Assembly (NCBI RefSeq): GCF_002831565.1 | Contig: NZ_CP025096.1 | Span: forward strand, 4,326,501-4,390,500 | Direction of reading: 5' to 3' | Source of the DNA: Spirosoma pollinicola | GTDB lineage: Bacteria > Bacteroidota > Bacteroidia > Cytophagales > Spirosomataceae | DNA: 64,000 nt | Shown here: positions 18,115 to 27,215 of the stretch, piece by piece | Layout of the letters: the number at the start of each line of letters is the position of its first letter | Position numbering within the stretch: the stretch's first letter is position 1 | The notes under the pieces: generated by a model | The model's input: only the letters and a program-made list of their open reading frames with translations | Told to the model about the DNA's origin: nothing | Databases searched by the model: none | Program-made: the position numbers and the translations under genes

Positions 18115-18408
18115 TTACATAGCATAGGCCCCCTCGGGTGTTTGACGTAACAGGGCCAGGGCGGCTAACGTATCCAGTAACGGCTGTATTTTTTCGGGCC
18201 GGGTTTTCTGGAAAAAGGCGGCAACCTGTTTTGTACTGAGCGGAACGCCCGCCTGTTGAACGGCATCCCGAACGGCTTGCATTTGTTGGGCCAACTCTTT
18301 CGGCCATTCCTGCTGACTGGCAACGGGGGCGGCACTTGTTGTAGGGGCTGGGTTTGTAGGTTGATACCTAATTACTGTTGTCCGGGTACAAGGGTAGGGG
18401 TATATCAA
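18115..18408 (-). pseudogene. possible C-terminal remnant of a DNA methyltransferase-type protein
   Basis: The frame has no ATG; it opens only at a TTG at 18408. Its second half (WPKELAQQMQAVRDAVQQAGVPLSTKQ, AAFFQKTRPEKIQPLLDTLAALALLRQ, GAYAM) matches the winged-helix-like tail that I recall from the C-terminus of class I SAM-dependent DNA methylases. The N-terminal part is Pro/Thr/Ala-rich linker. No methylase motifs (DPPY, FxGxG) exist nearby, so only the tail is left. The identification is from memory of the pattern and uncertain. Confidence 0.4.
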
Positions 18409-18658
18409 TTCTCTGATTATAAAGAGATGTATGACAGCTAGCCTAGGTAAAAAGAATCGATGTCAAAATTAAGGGGTAGGCAATTGAATTTTGTTTAAAT
18501 AGAAAAAAACGAACTGAGAGCACAACCTATCTAGTTATTGCTGACCAATTGGAATAATGGTTGACTTAAAAGGCAATTACTCAACGCACAACTATATCTT
18601 GGCACAACTTATGTGAACCAAAATTCATACCTTCTTTTTTTTATATTTACTGACTTTT

Positions 18659-20608
18659 ATGCGTCAAAAACTCTACATAACACTCTTGTTATTGCCTCTA
18701 TCTGTAATAGCCCAGGATAACCTAATTATTCGGCAGCCTATTTCAATAACGCCTGGCATTGGTAATGTATTTATAGGTTTAGATGCAGGTCTATATAGTG
18801 ATGGATTTAGTAATGTCTTCATTGGCCGAAGTGCTGGTAGGTCAACTACAAATAGTAATAATGTCTTCATTGGGGACCAAGCAGGATATTTCAATACAAC
18901 AGGCAGCAATAACCTATTCCTTGGACAAAGTGCAGGGTTTAATAACACAATAGGTAACAACAACGCATTCGTAGGACATGAGGCTGGTTATGCCAACACA
19001 ACAGGAACCAGCAACACCTTTGTTGGTCAGGCAGCGGGGCGATTTAATCTTACAGGGGCCAGAAATTTATTTTTAGGGAGTGAAGCTGGGGCATACAATG
19101 AATCAGGTGGACAAAATACATTCGTTGGCGCAATCGCTGGCCGCTTTAATTCTACAGGCCTCAACAATGTATTTGTTGGTCACACTTCAGGATATTCAAA
19201 TAGAACAGGTAGCTATAATACCTTTGTAGGTGTCAATACGGGATTTAATAACACCACGGGTACGGCAAATACATTTGTAGGCGATGAAGTAGGTAACTCC
19301 AATACAACAGGCAGAAACAACGCCTATTTTGGGCATTCAGCGGGAGTTGGAAATAGGACGGGTTTCAGCAACACGTTTTTGGGGGAAGCAGCAGGATCGG
19401 CAAACGAAGGTGGTAGTGTCAATGTGTTTATTGGCAGCAAATCTGGCTATGGAGCGGCTGATAGAGTGAGCAGTAGTTTTAATGTGTTTGTCGGTGATAG
19501 CACTGGTTACAACAGTAGCGTTAATGGCAACGTCTTTATTGGCAGCAAGTCAGGCTTTGCGAATACTACAGGAGTGTCGAATGCCTTTCTGGGACAACTG
19601 GCAGGATATGACAACACAACCGGCAATCAAAACACATTTATTGGTGCTCAGTCAGGATATGGCAACACAACAGGGACAAATAATGTATTTGTTGGCTCCT
19701 CAGCAGGGTATAGCAACCAATCTAACAAGTACAATACTTTTTTAGGCGACCAATCGGGGTATAATTCCGTAGCTGACTCCAATACGTTCGTAGGATATCG
19801 ATCAGGTTACAGTACTACCACAGGGCAGGGTAACACGTTTTTTGGTATTTTGTCAGGCCGAGGTAATACGACAGGTAATCATAATACCTTTGTAGGTAAC
19901 AAAGCAGGGCCGACCACTAGTAACGGCGACGATAATGTGTACATCGGCTATTCCAGTGGGCTGCATGACCAAGGCTCACGAAATACGTTCCTCGGCTTTC
20001 AGACTGGCGTAGCTCCGGCAGATAACGCCCAGCCCATTACTAATGCCACGGCTGTTGGGTCAGGGGCCATTGTAGCCATAAGTGACGCTGTTGTGTTGGG
20101 AAACGGGGCCAATGTAGGAATTGGCACTTCTGCTCCTACAACTCGCCTACACATCAGTAGCGGTCGGGCAAACGAGTCAGGCGTCAAATTGGCTGATTTA
20201 ACAGCCAGCAGTCCAGTAACTCTGTCAAGTGATACCTTTCTGACAGTCGATGAACAAGGCAATGTGGTTAAAGGCCGTTATCGGTTAAGCATTAACAATG
20301 TCAATGAGTGGAGCGATAAGGTTTTTGCTAACACTTACCAGCTCCGTTCGCTGGCAGAAGTTGGCGAGTACATCAAACAAAAGGGTCATTTACCTGGCAT
20401 TCCTTCAGCCGAGCAGGTAGTCAGCGAAGGAGTGGATCTAGTCAGGATGAACGCTAAGTTATTGGAGAAAATTGAGGAGTTGACTTTATATTTGATTGAC
20501 TTAAAAACAGCCGACCAATTAAAAGATATGCAGATTAACAAGCAGAATCAAAGGATACATAAACTCGAAACTCAGTTGCAGAAGTTGTCGAAACATAATT
20601 TTCATTAG
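18659..20608 (+). CDS. repeat-rich tail-fibre-like surface protein (TMF type)
   Basis: A 649-residue secreted protein (signal 1-17, SVIAQ). It has 25 short repeats of about 18-24 residues built on N-[TVAL]-[FY]-[VIFL]-G-x-x-[ASTV]-G-x-x-N-x-T-G (for instance NTFVGQAAGRFNLTG), from about residue 33 to 470, expected to form a parallel beta-helix or trimeric fibre. Then come a short stalk (VGIGTSAPTTRLHI) and the C-terminal segment LRSLAEVGEYIKQKGHLPGIPSAEQV, common in Bacteroidota tail-fibre-like proteins. A coiled coil follows (about 585-645). The gene is visibly more AT-rich than its neighbours and lies alone next to the accessory region, which suggests transfer. The role is probably adhesion or phage-like fibre. 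Confidence 0.85.
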   Translation: MRQKLYITLLLLPLSVIAQDNLIIRQPISITPGIGNVFIGLDAGLYSDGFSNVFIGRSAGRSTTNSNNVFIGDQAGYFNTTGSNNLFLGQSAGFNNTIGNNNAFVGHEAGYANTTGTSNTFVGQAAGRFNLTGARNLFLGSEAGAYNESGGQNTFVGAIAGRFNSTGLNNVFVGHTSGYSNRTGSYNTFVGVNTGFNNTTGTANTFVGDEVGNSNTTGRNNAYFGHSAGVGNRTGFSNTFLGEAAGSANEGGSVNVFIGSKSGYGAADRVSSSFNVFVGDSTGYNSSVNGNVFIGSKSGFANTTGVSNAFLGQLAGYDNTTGNQNTFIGAQSGYGNTTGTNNVFVGSSAGYSNQSNKYNTFLGDQSGYNSVADSNTFVGYRSGYSTTTGQGNTFFGILSGRGNTTGNHNTFVGNKAGPTTSNGDDNVYIGYSSGLHDQGSRNTFLGFQTGVAPADNAQPITNATAVGSGAIVAISDAVVLGNGANVGIGTSAPTTRLHISSGRANESGVKLADLTASSPVTLSSDTFLTVDEQGNVVKGRYRLSINNVNEWSDKVFANTYQLRSLAEVGEYIKQKGHLPGIPSAEQVVSEGVDLVRMNAKLLEKIEELTLYLIDLKTADQLKDMQINKQNQRIHKLETQLQKLSKHNFH

Positions 20609-21122
20609 CACCTTCTTGGCCTAATACAGCCGCATATACCTGTCCTATGCACAAGGCGCCAGAAGGACTGCCAATCGTTCGACTTCATATAAAGTTGTAG
20701 TAAGTTGACAATCGATGACGACACAACGGTATAGTGTCTCAAGGAGAGAGCAATACAAAGTCTAAAAAAAACGGGCCGGGGGAACCACCTACCCGGCTCT
20801 GACCAAACCAAGTGACCAATAAAGGCCGATCGAATAAAGTCTGAAGTTACAACCTCCGTTAACCCGACTGTCTACTAATTCGTAAATATTTTGCATTATG
20901 GGCTAACCGTCAACCGAGATTATATTAATTTTTAACTAATTGAATTGCAATTAGTTATGGGTAAAGGTGTTAATCCAATTGTGGTTACCTTGACAATCAG
21001 CTAGTTAGCTTCATTGCTGGCTAGCTGATTTGCGTTTAGGCATAACGTTCGGCAAAATAATTCTTTCGCCAAATCATGTATGCTTCTAAGCTCCGGCCAT
21101 GATGCACCTTCACGTAGAATAT
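20609..21122. other. 514-bp intergenic region
   Basis: No gene is supported here. It holds a minus-strand hairpin with a T-run (20764-20797), an imperfect 14-bp stem-loop at 20996-21029 (two mismatches, 6-base loop), and an AT-rich middle. A minus-strand frame at 20605-20811 has no family features. Confidence 0.6.
20764..20797 (-). terminator. intrinsic terminator-like hairpin, minus strand
   Basis: The stem GCCGGG/CCCGGC (20775-20780 with 20792-20797) is followed on the minus strand by CCG and eight T. It lies 326 bases after the GH127 stop, too far to be a normal terminator for that gene, so it could end a long 3' UTR or a small RNA. Confidence 0.55.
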
Positions 21123-23156
21123 CTACAAGCCCGGCACCCAAACCTTATACGGGTAAACGCCCCGGTTGCCGAAGGTATAGAACGGGATGGCGCTGAAACT
21201 TACCGCTTTCCCGTCTTTATTCTGGCCCTGCCCTGTAATTACATTGACCCCGTTCAGGAGTGCCGTTTTGTAGGTTAACGTGAGCGGGGTGCTGGCGGGT
21301 AGTGTGAGCTCGTTCAGGTTGGGGTTGTCGATGCCCTCCAGTCCATACACAATAGGGCCGGACGCCAAGGCTACTTTGCCTTTGATTGTCTGAATCGAAT
21401 CGCTGGGGGAAACGATTCGGGGCTGCATCGGCAGGGACAGTTCGATACGGTCGCCTTTTTTCCAGGTTCGACGGATAGATACATACCCATTCTGCGGTTG
21501 CACGGCCACAGCTTTCCCGTTCACATTCAACGACACTTGGCCCCCAACGGAAGAGGTGTATAAACTGAACGGATTTTCCTGCTTTTGCGCCCATCCCGGT
21601 ATGCGGACTTTCACCGTAAAGGTTTTCGGTGTGGCCGGATTGACAACAATCACCGATTCGCCTTTCCAGGGGTAATGTGTCACCTGCTTTAGGTTGATGT
21701 TGGTTCCCTCAACGCTCAGGTCGGCCTGGCTCCCAATAAACAGGTTCACGTAGGCGGCATCGGTGTCGTAGGCGTAGATGAATCCCGGCAGCGCCGACAC
21801 CATTTTGAGCAGCATGGGCGGACAGCACGGGCAACCATGCCAGGCCCAGCGCTTGTGGTCGGTGGCTACCAGCGGATTCTCGTAAAAGTAATGATCGCCC
21901 TGTAGCGAAATGCTCGACAGCAGGTTGTTATACAGCACCCGTTCCAGTTCGTCGATGTATTTGCCGTCGGCTTCGAGTTCGTTCATGCGCTGGCTGAAAA
22001 ATGCTGAGCCAATAGCAGCACAGGATTCCAGATAAGCCGATTCGGGCATGAAAAAGTTAGCCCCGAAACGCTCCCCATCGGCAATGGCGCCTTCGCCCCC
22101 CGTGATGAACATCCGCTTGCCAATCATATTATCCCAGTAAGCGTTGGCCGTTGCCACATAGCGTGGGTCCTGATTTTCCAGCGCCGTAGCCGCCACGCCG
22201 GTGGCCAGCAAGGTTGCCCGCACGGCATGGCCCTCTATCGTGCGCTGTTTAAAGACAGACATGTGATCTTGATTGTATGACTCGTCGCTCTTTCGGGCAT
22301 ACCGACCGTCTTTATCCCCGTAATTACCCCGGTTTTCGATCCAGAACGTTGCCAGTTCGTAATAGTGTTTCTCGTTTACGGGTACGCTCATTTTCGCTTT
22401 TAGCCCCGGTTCGTCGGTAAACAGCCAGTAGAGTTTCAGGATAGCCTCTTCCGGTCCACCATGTCCGGGAATGACGTTCTTTTTGGGATACGGCCCCATT
22501 TCCCGATACATGTAATTGCTGAATTTGGTCGCTACGTTAAGCAGCTTCGTTTTGCCCGTGGCTTTGTAATAATGCACGGCGGCTTCGATCAGCATACCCG
22601 CGTTATACACATCATGTTGCCACTTATCGTCTCCGCCGTTCGTACCCCACCGCTGTGTCGGTTTTTCGAGGGTTGTGTAGGTGTTCAGATAGCCATCCGG
22701 GTCGGCGGCCTGAGCTGCGGCAATGCGGTCAATGTAGGCGTCGATCTTCTTTTCCAGTTTCGGGTCGGGGTATTCGGCCAGCAGGTCGGCGGCACCGCGA
22801 ATGGTTTCGTATACCAGCCCATCATACCAGGGAGGGCCATCATGGCTGCCCGTATTTTTCTTTCCCTGCGCCACCAGGTCGAAGTTCAGAAACGCGTTAC
22901 GCGTACGTCCCAGCTTCGTTTTTTCGTCTATTAAATCCTTGAGATCGGGTTCGTAATGACCTTCCAGCTTGTCGAACACATCGTATACCGTTTTGGCATC
23001 CCACACCTTTAATTTAGGGCTCCAGAATAGGTCATTCACGCGCACCTGCTCCAGTTTCAGCGGGTGAATGATATGTGTGCGGGCGGGCTGAGCAACGGCC
23101 ACCTGAGTTAGCAGGGCAGCGAGCAAGACCAGATGTAAACGTTGACGGTAAAGCAT
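21123..23156 (-). CDS. glycoside hydrolase family 127 beta-L-arabinofuranosidase (DUF1680)
   Basis: A 677-residue secreted enzyme (signal 1-22, TQVAVAQ) that removes terminal beta-L-arabinofuranose from plant glycans or hydroxyproline-arabinosides. The GH127 zinc/cysteine active site is visible: Glu377-Ser-Cys379 (AYLESCAAIG) and Cys444-Cys445 (HGCPCCPPMLL), which match Glu338, Cys340, Cys417 and Cys418 of HypBA1 by pattern; the catalytic nucleophile is a Cys in that family. The alpha/alpha barrel fills about 35-480 and a beta-sandwich follows to the C-terminus. It stands alone, without SusC/D neighbours. The signal peptide points to periplasmic use of arabinan-type substrates. Confidence 0.92.
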   Translation of the reverse strand: MLYRQRLHLVLLAALLTQVAVAQPARTHIIHPLKLEQVRVNDLFWSPKLKVWDAKTVYDVFDKLEGHYEPDLKDLIDEKTKLGRTRNAFLNFDLVAQGKKNTGSHDGPPWYDGLVYETIRGAADLLAEYPDPKLEKKIDAYIDRIAAAQAADPDGYLNTYTTLEKPTQRWGTNGGDDKWQHDVYNAGMLIEAAVHYYKATGKTKLLNVATKFSNYMYREMGPYPKKNVIPGHGGPEEAILKLYWLFTDEPGLKAKMSVPVNEKHYYELATFWIENRGNYGDKDGRYARKSDESYNQDHMSVFKQRTIEGHAVRATLLATGVAATALENQDPRYVATANAYWDNMIGKRMFITGGEGAIADGERFGANFFMPESAYLESCAAIGSAFFSQRMNELEADGKYIDELERVLYNNLLSSISLQGDHYFYENPLVATDHKRWAWHGCPCCPPMLLKMVSALPGFIYAYDTDAAYVNLFIGSQADLSVEGTNINLKQVTHYPWKGESVIVVNPATPKTFTVKVRIPGWAQKQENPFSLYTSSVGGQVSLNVNGKAVAVQPQNGYVSIRRTWKKGDRIELSLPMQPRIVSPSDSIQTIKGKVALASGPIVYGLEGIDNPNLNELTLPASTPLTLTYKTALLNGVNVITGQGQNKDGKAVSFSAIPFYTFGNRGVYPYKVWVPGL

Positions 23157-23305
23157 GGCGTGATGGGGTCTATCGGGTTACGGGTAGAAGTACACGGGCT
23201 GGCTTTTTTTACTACTGGCAAGCATGACATTTATGGCGTAATTGCTCAGCCACTGCCTTTGCGGATTCGGCTGCCTCTGAAGGCAATGGAACATAGTCCC
23301 GGTTG

Positions 23306-23376
23306 AAATCCGCTCTTTTTACCGGAATCCCCGCTGTTTGTACCGCTCTCCCCAGCCCCTCGCTCCGTAGGTTTGT
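23306..23376 (+). promoter_or_regulatory. promoter module A: tandem operator plus -7 box (first copy)
   Basis: The unit CCGCTnTTTnTACCG occurs twice (23311-23325 and 23332-23346) with 21 bp from start to start. It is followed 23 bp later by TAGGTTTG (23369-23376), an exact Bacteroidota -7 box. No TTG lies at the -33 position. With a start near 23380, the two repeats centre near -62 and -41, as for AraC-family activators. Bases 23306-23349 are identical to 35196-35239. Confidence 0.6.
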
Positions 23377-23463
23377 CCTAGTAAAAGCAACGAAGACAAT
23401 TCCGCTTTTTGCCGCATCAACGCCTACGAACTTTCCAGTTTTACCAACTAACCAATTTTATGT

Positions 23464-24249
23464 ATGGACACGTTTAACCGCGTCGTTTTAGGCGCACTAC
23501 TTAGTATCAGCATGACACTTTCAACAACCGAAGATGTGTCGGCTCAGGCATCAGCCACCGGCGTAAAAAATGTAGTACTGGTTCACGGCACCTGGGCCGA
23601 TGGCTCAAGCTGGGCCAAAGTAATTCCCTTACTGGAGGCTAAGGGACTCCATGTAATCTCGGTGCAAAACCCACTCACCTCGCTGGGCGACGATGTGGCG
23701 GCTACCAAACGGGCCATCGAGTTAATGAGTGGTCCCGTTTTACTGGTGGGCCATTCCTGGGGGGGCGTGGTCATAACGGAAGCGGGTAACCACGACAAGG
23801 TAGCCGGGCTTGTTTATGTAGCCGCAGCGGCTCCCGACGAAGGTCAGTCATTCCTGGAACTGGTACAGACGGCAGCCTCCACACCCGGAAATGATGAGAT
23901 CAGACCCGATGCCTACGGCTTTGTCAGCATGTCGCCCAAAGGTATCAATGACGATTTTGCGCAGGACTTACCCGAATCAGAGCGGAAGTTATTGATTGCA
24001 ACGCAGGGGCCACAGGCTTTCACGGCCCTAAAGGAAAAAATTACCAAAGCGGCCTGGAAAAGCAAGCCTTCCTGGTATGTCGTTGCGGCTAATGACCGCA
24101 TGATCAATCCGGATCTTGAACGGACGCTGGCCAAAAAACTCAAGGCAACTACCCTCGAACTGAAATCCAGCCATGTTGCCATGCTGGCTCAGCCGGAGAA
24201 AGTAGCTGCGTTCATTTTGGAAGCCGCCAGTAAGGTAAAGTCAATGTGA
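23464..24249 (+). CDS. secreted alpha/beta hydrolase
   Basis: A 261-residue alpha/beta-hydrolase with an N-terminal signal (about 1-28, ending DVSAQAS), therefore periplasmic or exported. The oxyanion segment VLVHGTWADGSSW (38-50), nucleophile elbow GHSWGG (Ser98) and catalytic His237 (SSHVAM) are present. The family includes esterases of the salicylate-esterase/hydroxynitrile-lyase type; the substrate is unknown. It is the first gene of a probable run with the dioxygenase and Dps, although a strong hairpin separates it from the next gene. Promoter module A lies about 85 bases before the start. Confidence 0.9.
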   Translation: MDTFNRVVLGALLSISMTLSTTEDVSAQASATGVKNVVLVHGTWADGSSWAKVIPLLEAKGLHVISVQNPLTSLGDDVAATKRAIELMSGPVLLVGHSWGGVVITEAGNHDKVAGLVYVAAAAPDEGQSFLELVQTAASTPGNDEIRPDAYGFVSMSPKGINDDFAQDLPESERKLLIATQGPQAFTALKEKITKAAWKSKPSWYVVAANDRMINPDLERTLAKKLKATTLELKSSHVAMLAQPEKVAAFILEAASKVKSM

Positions 24250-24253
24250 ATGC

Positions 24254-24306
24254 TTAATTTAAGTTGTGAGATGACAGCGCTACTGTCATCTCACAACTTA
24301 AATTAA
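24254..24306. terminator. 24-bp perfect palindrome
   Basis: The arms 24254-24277 and 24283-24306 pair perfectly around a 5-base loop. It lies 5 bases after the hydrolase stop and ends directly before an ATG at 24307. It may partly stop transcription, and the long stem would hide any ribosome site for that ATG. Confidence 0.75.
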
Positions 24307-24345
24307 ATGTATAGTACTACGAGCAACAACAATTCACTTAACAGC

Positions 24346-25281
24346 ATGGACAACCGCATTTTAGGCCTACATCACATCACGGCAATTGCCAACAATGCCC
24401 AGCGCAACTACGATTTTTATACCCATGTGCTGGGGCTGCACATGGTAAAAAAGACTGTCAACTTCGATGATCCTGGTACGTATCATTTTTACTACGGCAA
24501 CGAAGAAGGGACACCCGGCACCATCCTGACGTTTTTCCCCTGGGAGGGTATAGGACCCGGTAAAAACGGGGTGGGTATGGCCACCGAAATCGGCTATTCC
24601 GTACCGGCCGGAAGCCTGGATAACTGGGCCGGGCGATTCATGGAGTTTGGGGTGTCTATGGGCGAACAGTCGGAGCGGTTTGGTGAAACCTATTTGCCCT
24701 TCACTGACCCCGATGGGCTGGCGATTGCGCTCATTCAGCATTCAGATCAGCGACCCGTCTGGGAAACGGCGGACATCAAACTAGACATGGCAACGCAGGG
24801 GTTTCATAGCGTAACGCTGAGTCTGCAAACAATTGAGGCAACTGCCCGCGTGTTGACCGATATTTTTGGGTATACGCTGCAAGCCCAGGAGGGCAATCGC
24901 TACCGGTTTGTTACGGATGCGATTCCCACCGCTTCGATTGTCGATTTGCTGGAAGAACCCAAAGGGACAACAGGCAGAAATGCCGCCGGAACCAATCACC
25001 ACGTGGCATTCCGGGTGGCGAACGATACTATTCAGATGGAGTTTCGGGATAAGATTCTGAGCAAAGGATTACAGATAACGCCCAAAATTGACCGCGACTA
25101 TTTCTTCTCGCTCTACTTCCGCGAGCCGGGGGGCGTCCTGTTTGAAATTGCCACCGATAACCCCGGCTTTACGGTAGATGAACCGCTGGAAGAATTGGGA
25201 ACCAATCTCAAACTTCCGAAACAATACGAAACCTCACGGGAACGCATCGAGAAGTCATTACCACTCTTAGTGGCCCGATAA
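24346..25281 (+). CDS. ring-cleaving dioxygenase / VOC family protein
   Basis: A protein of two glyoxalase-like (VOC) modules, typical of ring-cleaving dioxygenases of the MhqA/MhqO type that act on hydroquinones and confer quinone resistance. Metal ligands are visible as His in GLHHITAIA (first module), His in GFHSVTLSL and NHHVAFRV, and Glu in GVLFEIATD (second module). The ATG at 24346 (MDNRILGLHH, 311 residues) is preferred to the one at 24307, because the latter touches the base of a 24-bp hairpin and adds only Ser/Asn-rich residues. Downstream dps is 41 bp away, so co-transcription is likely. The context suggests defence against reactive oxygen or quinones. Confidence 0.88.
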   Translation: MDNRILGLHHITAIANNAQRNYDFYTHVLGLHMVKKTVNFDDPGTYHFYYGNEEGTPGTILTFFPWEGIGPGKNGVGMATEIGYSVPAGSLDNWAGRFMEFGVSMGEQSERFGETYLPFTDPDGLAIALIQHSDQRPVWETADIKLDMATQGFHSVTLSLQTIEATARVLTDIFGYTLQAQEGNRYRFVTDAIPTASIVDLLEEPKGTTGRNAAGTNHHVAFRVANDTIQMEFRDKILSKGLQITPKIDRDYFFSLYFREPGGVLFEIATDNPGFTVDEPLEELGTNLKLPKQYETSRERIEKSLPLLVAR

Positions 25282-25322
25282 CAGAATTATCCCATACTGA
25301 TCACTACTAAACGAACGAGTCC

Positions 25323-25796
25323 ATGCAAACAAGTATTGGCATTTCAGCCGAAAACCGGGAAGTTGTTGCGCATCAGTTAGCCAAACTGCTGGCCGATGAA
25401 TTTGTGCTGTACACCAAAACCCTCAACGCGCACTGGAACCTGGAAGGTATCGACTTCCATTCCGTACATAACTATTTTGAGGACTTGTATAACCAGTCGG
25501 TGGAGATTGTGGATGGGGTGGCCGAACGCATCCGCCAGTTGGGCCATTACGCCCCCGCTACGCTGAAAAACTTCCTGCAACTAACGCACCTCACCGAACA
25601 GGATGAGGACGGTAACGACAGCCGGAGTCTAATCAGGAAACTCCTGAGCGACCATGAAAGTATCATTGAATTTATTCGGGGAAACATCGACGAGTTTCAG
25701 GATGCGCATAAGGATGCCGGTACGAGCGATTTCGTAACGGGGCTTATGGAGAAACACGAAAAAATCGCCTGGATGCTCCGGGCACACCTTAAGTAA
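25323..25796 (+). CDS. dps: Dps family DNA-protection ferritin
   Basis: A 157-residue four-helix-bundle protein that forms a dodecamer, oxidises Fe2+ with H2O2 and protects DNA. The inter-subunit ferroxidase residues are in place: His37 (NAHWNLEG), Asp64 and Glu68 (EIVDGVAERI), plus His46/His49 in DFHSVH. The spacing His-27-Asp-4-Glu is the same as in E. coli Dps. The length is normal. It lies 41 bp after the dioxygenase gene and fits an oxidative-stress operon. Confidence 0.95.
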   Translation: MQTSIGISAENREVVAHQLAKLLADEFVLYTKTLNAHWNLEGIDFHSVHNYFEDLYNQSVEIVDGVAERIRQLGHYAPATLKNFLQLTHLTEQDEDGNDSRSLIRKLLSDHESIIEFIRGNIDEFQDAHKDAGTSDFVTGLMEKHEKIAWMLRAHLK

Positions 25797-25821
25797 GAAG
25801 CCAGACACAATGTATATACCA

Positions 25822-25916
25822 ATAGAACACTGATTTTTATAAGGATTAAGTGTGATTATGATTTTCATGGCTAAATCTTAACCTTATCCCATTGATCATA
25901 AAAATCAGTGTTCTAT
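25822..25916. repeat. long palindrome after dps
   Basis: Perfect 19-bp arms (25822-25840 and 25898-25916) enclose an AT-rich core in which AAGGATTAAG pairs with CTTAACCTT with one bulge. It lies between the convergent dps and DUF5996 genes. The core word ATGATTTTCATG resembles the core of the palindrome at 41962-42062, so both may belong to one dispersed family. Confidence 0.65.
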
Positions 25917-25963
25917 CAATTGTATGATTTTAGTCGTCCGGTCATTGCTACCTTGTTTTCGCG

Positions 25964-26905
25964 TTACATCTCAAAGGATGAAAAATCACATTCAAGCGCG
26001 TTCCGGTTCCATTGCCCGGTTTTGGCGGCAGCTTCGTAGGTTGTCCGGAGAAAATCGAGCAGCATCTGTTCCGGGTCAGCTGCCCGTCGAACGGCATCGT
26101 AGGGCAGGAAAAATTCGCCCATTTCGGGGCTGAAAAATGCCTCGGCTGGCTTGACTGGTTGCTGGCCAAAATTCTCCGGCGTGGGGTAACAGTAGGAATA
26201 AAAAGCGGCCTGGGGAAACTGCTCGCTACCAGGCCAGAATCCGGCCGAGCTTACTTCGTGAGAGTAGGCCTCCTGCATTACCCGGTCAGACATGTTGGGC
26301 GCGCCCCCCGGATGCAGGGGAGCCGGTCGACCCGAAAATCGTGTAACGGCCAGATCGAAGCTGCCCCAGAAAAAATGTACCGGACTGCATTTGCCAGTAA
26401 AGCCCGCCCGAAAACGAGTGAACACCGTATGAATACGTACAACTGCCTGCCAGAACTGGCTAACCATAACAGGGTCGTAAGAGTGGTGGATTTCATCCTC
26501 GGCAAACGGAATAGCCTGTTCGACTTCGTTTGGAACGGGGTGAATCGAGACGTCAATACCTAGCTGGTTGAGCTGGTCCATCAGTTCCTGATGAAAATTG
26601 GCGACGCTACGCGCATAGAGTCTGATCGTTGCCACCTCGCCGTTGCTGGTACTAAGGCGCAGTTGATGGGCCAGGAAATTAAAGTCTATCTGGAAGACGC
26701 CCCCCTCATAAGGTAAACTACCCGTAGTAAATCCTTGCGAAGCCACGTATAGCGGGACATGCCAGGAGTGGTTCGTCCAGGGCATTTGCCGAAGCCGTAT
26801 TTTTCCCACAATCTGCGTCCAGAGATGAAGCGTTACGAGTGTATCATGCCAGTCGGCAAAATCAAGAGCGGGCCAGCTAGGTTCGATAAGTTGTTTTGTC
26901 GTCAT
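25964..26905 (-). CDS. DUF5996 family protein
   Basis: A 313-residue soluble protein of the DUF5996 family, recognised from WPALDFADWHDTLVTLHLWTQIVGKIRL, the segment NHSWHVPLYVASQGFTTGSLPY, the motif KCSPVHFFWGSFDLAVTRFSG, and the C-terminal GEFFLPYDAVR. The function is unknown. Many conserved His, Trp and Asp suggest a binding or enzymatic pocket. No signal peptide. It is transcribed away from the AraC regulator at 27285 and towards dps. A TACCTTTG box lies about 70 bases upstream. Confidence 0.85.
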   Translation of the reverse strand: MTTKQLIEPSWPALDFADWHDTLVTLHLWTQIVGKIRLRQMPWTNHSWHVPLYVASQGFTTGSLPYEGGVFQIDFNFLAHQLRLSTSNGEVATIRLYARSVANFHQELMDQLNQLGIDVSIHPVPNEVEQAIPFAEDEIHHSYDPVMVSQFWQAVVRIHTVFTRFRAGFTGKCSPVHFFWGSFDLAVTRFSGRPAPLHPGGAPNMSDRVMQEAYSHEVSSAGFWPGSEQFPQAAFYSYCYPTPENFGQQPVKPAEAFFSPEMGEFFLPYDAVRRAADPEQMLLDFLRTTYEAAAKTGQWNRNALECDFSSFEM

Positions 26906-26972
26906 AGGGTAAATTGCCGGACTGGCGATAAAATGTATATGCTAAAACTAACGATTACCAACTGTAAAGGGG

Positions 26973-26980
26973 CAAAGGTA
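26973..26980 (-). promoter_or_regulatory. -7 box upstream of DUF5996 gene
   Basis: The minus strand reads TACCTTTG, an exact TAnnTTTG match, placing the transcript start near 26966 with a leader of about 60 bases. No clear TTG is seen 19-21 bases further upstream. Confidence 0.4.
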
Positions 26981-27215
26981 ACGGCACATAAACGAAGTGA
27001 CCGGTATAAATTGACGGGTTTACAGTACAATAACTTTTTATGAGCCTAGAATGTGTGAAGCCGCCTTGTCTGATCACTAACTCCAGAGTCTGCCTCCAGA
27101 AATAATGGACTCTCCAATAATTCTGGAGGCAGCTTCTGAAATGTATAAAATTAAAAGAGGTTGATTATCAGTAATTTAGCCTGATCTGGCGTGTAGTGTA
27201 CGTGTGTTTTGTGAG

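Noticed and set aside
18659..20608. Regularly spaced repeats that could look like a CRISPR array
   Set aside because: The repeats are in frame within one long open gene, vary in sequence and length, and encode a consistent protein motif.
20605..20811. A 68-codon minus-strand frame
   Set aside because: It covers a terminator hairpin, has unnatural composition and no recognisable motif.
22461..22934. A 157-codon plus-strand frame inside the GH127 gene
   Set aside because: It is antisense to conserved GH127 sequence and has no start context or homology that I recognise.
23220..23390. A minus-strand frame (no ATG) with AVQTAGIPVKRADF and an Ala-rich helix, ending near 23222
   Set aside because: It looked like a coding remnant, but in the second copy (35196) the frame stops right after the shared block and the differences are not in third codon positions. 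The direct-repeat operator reading explains the conservation better. It remains the main alternative.
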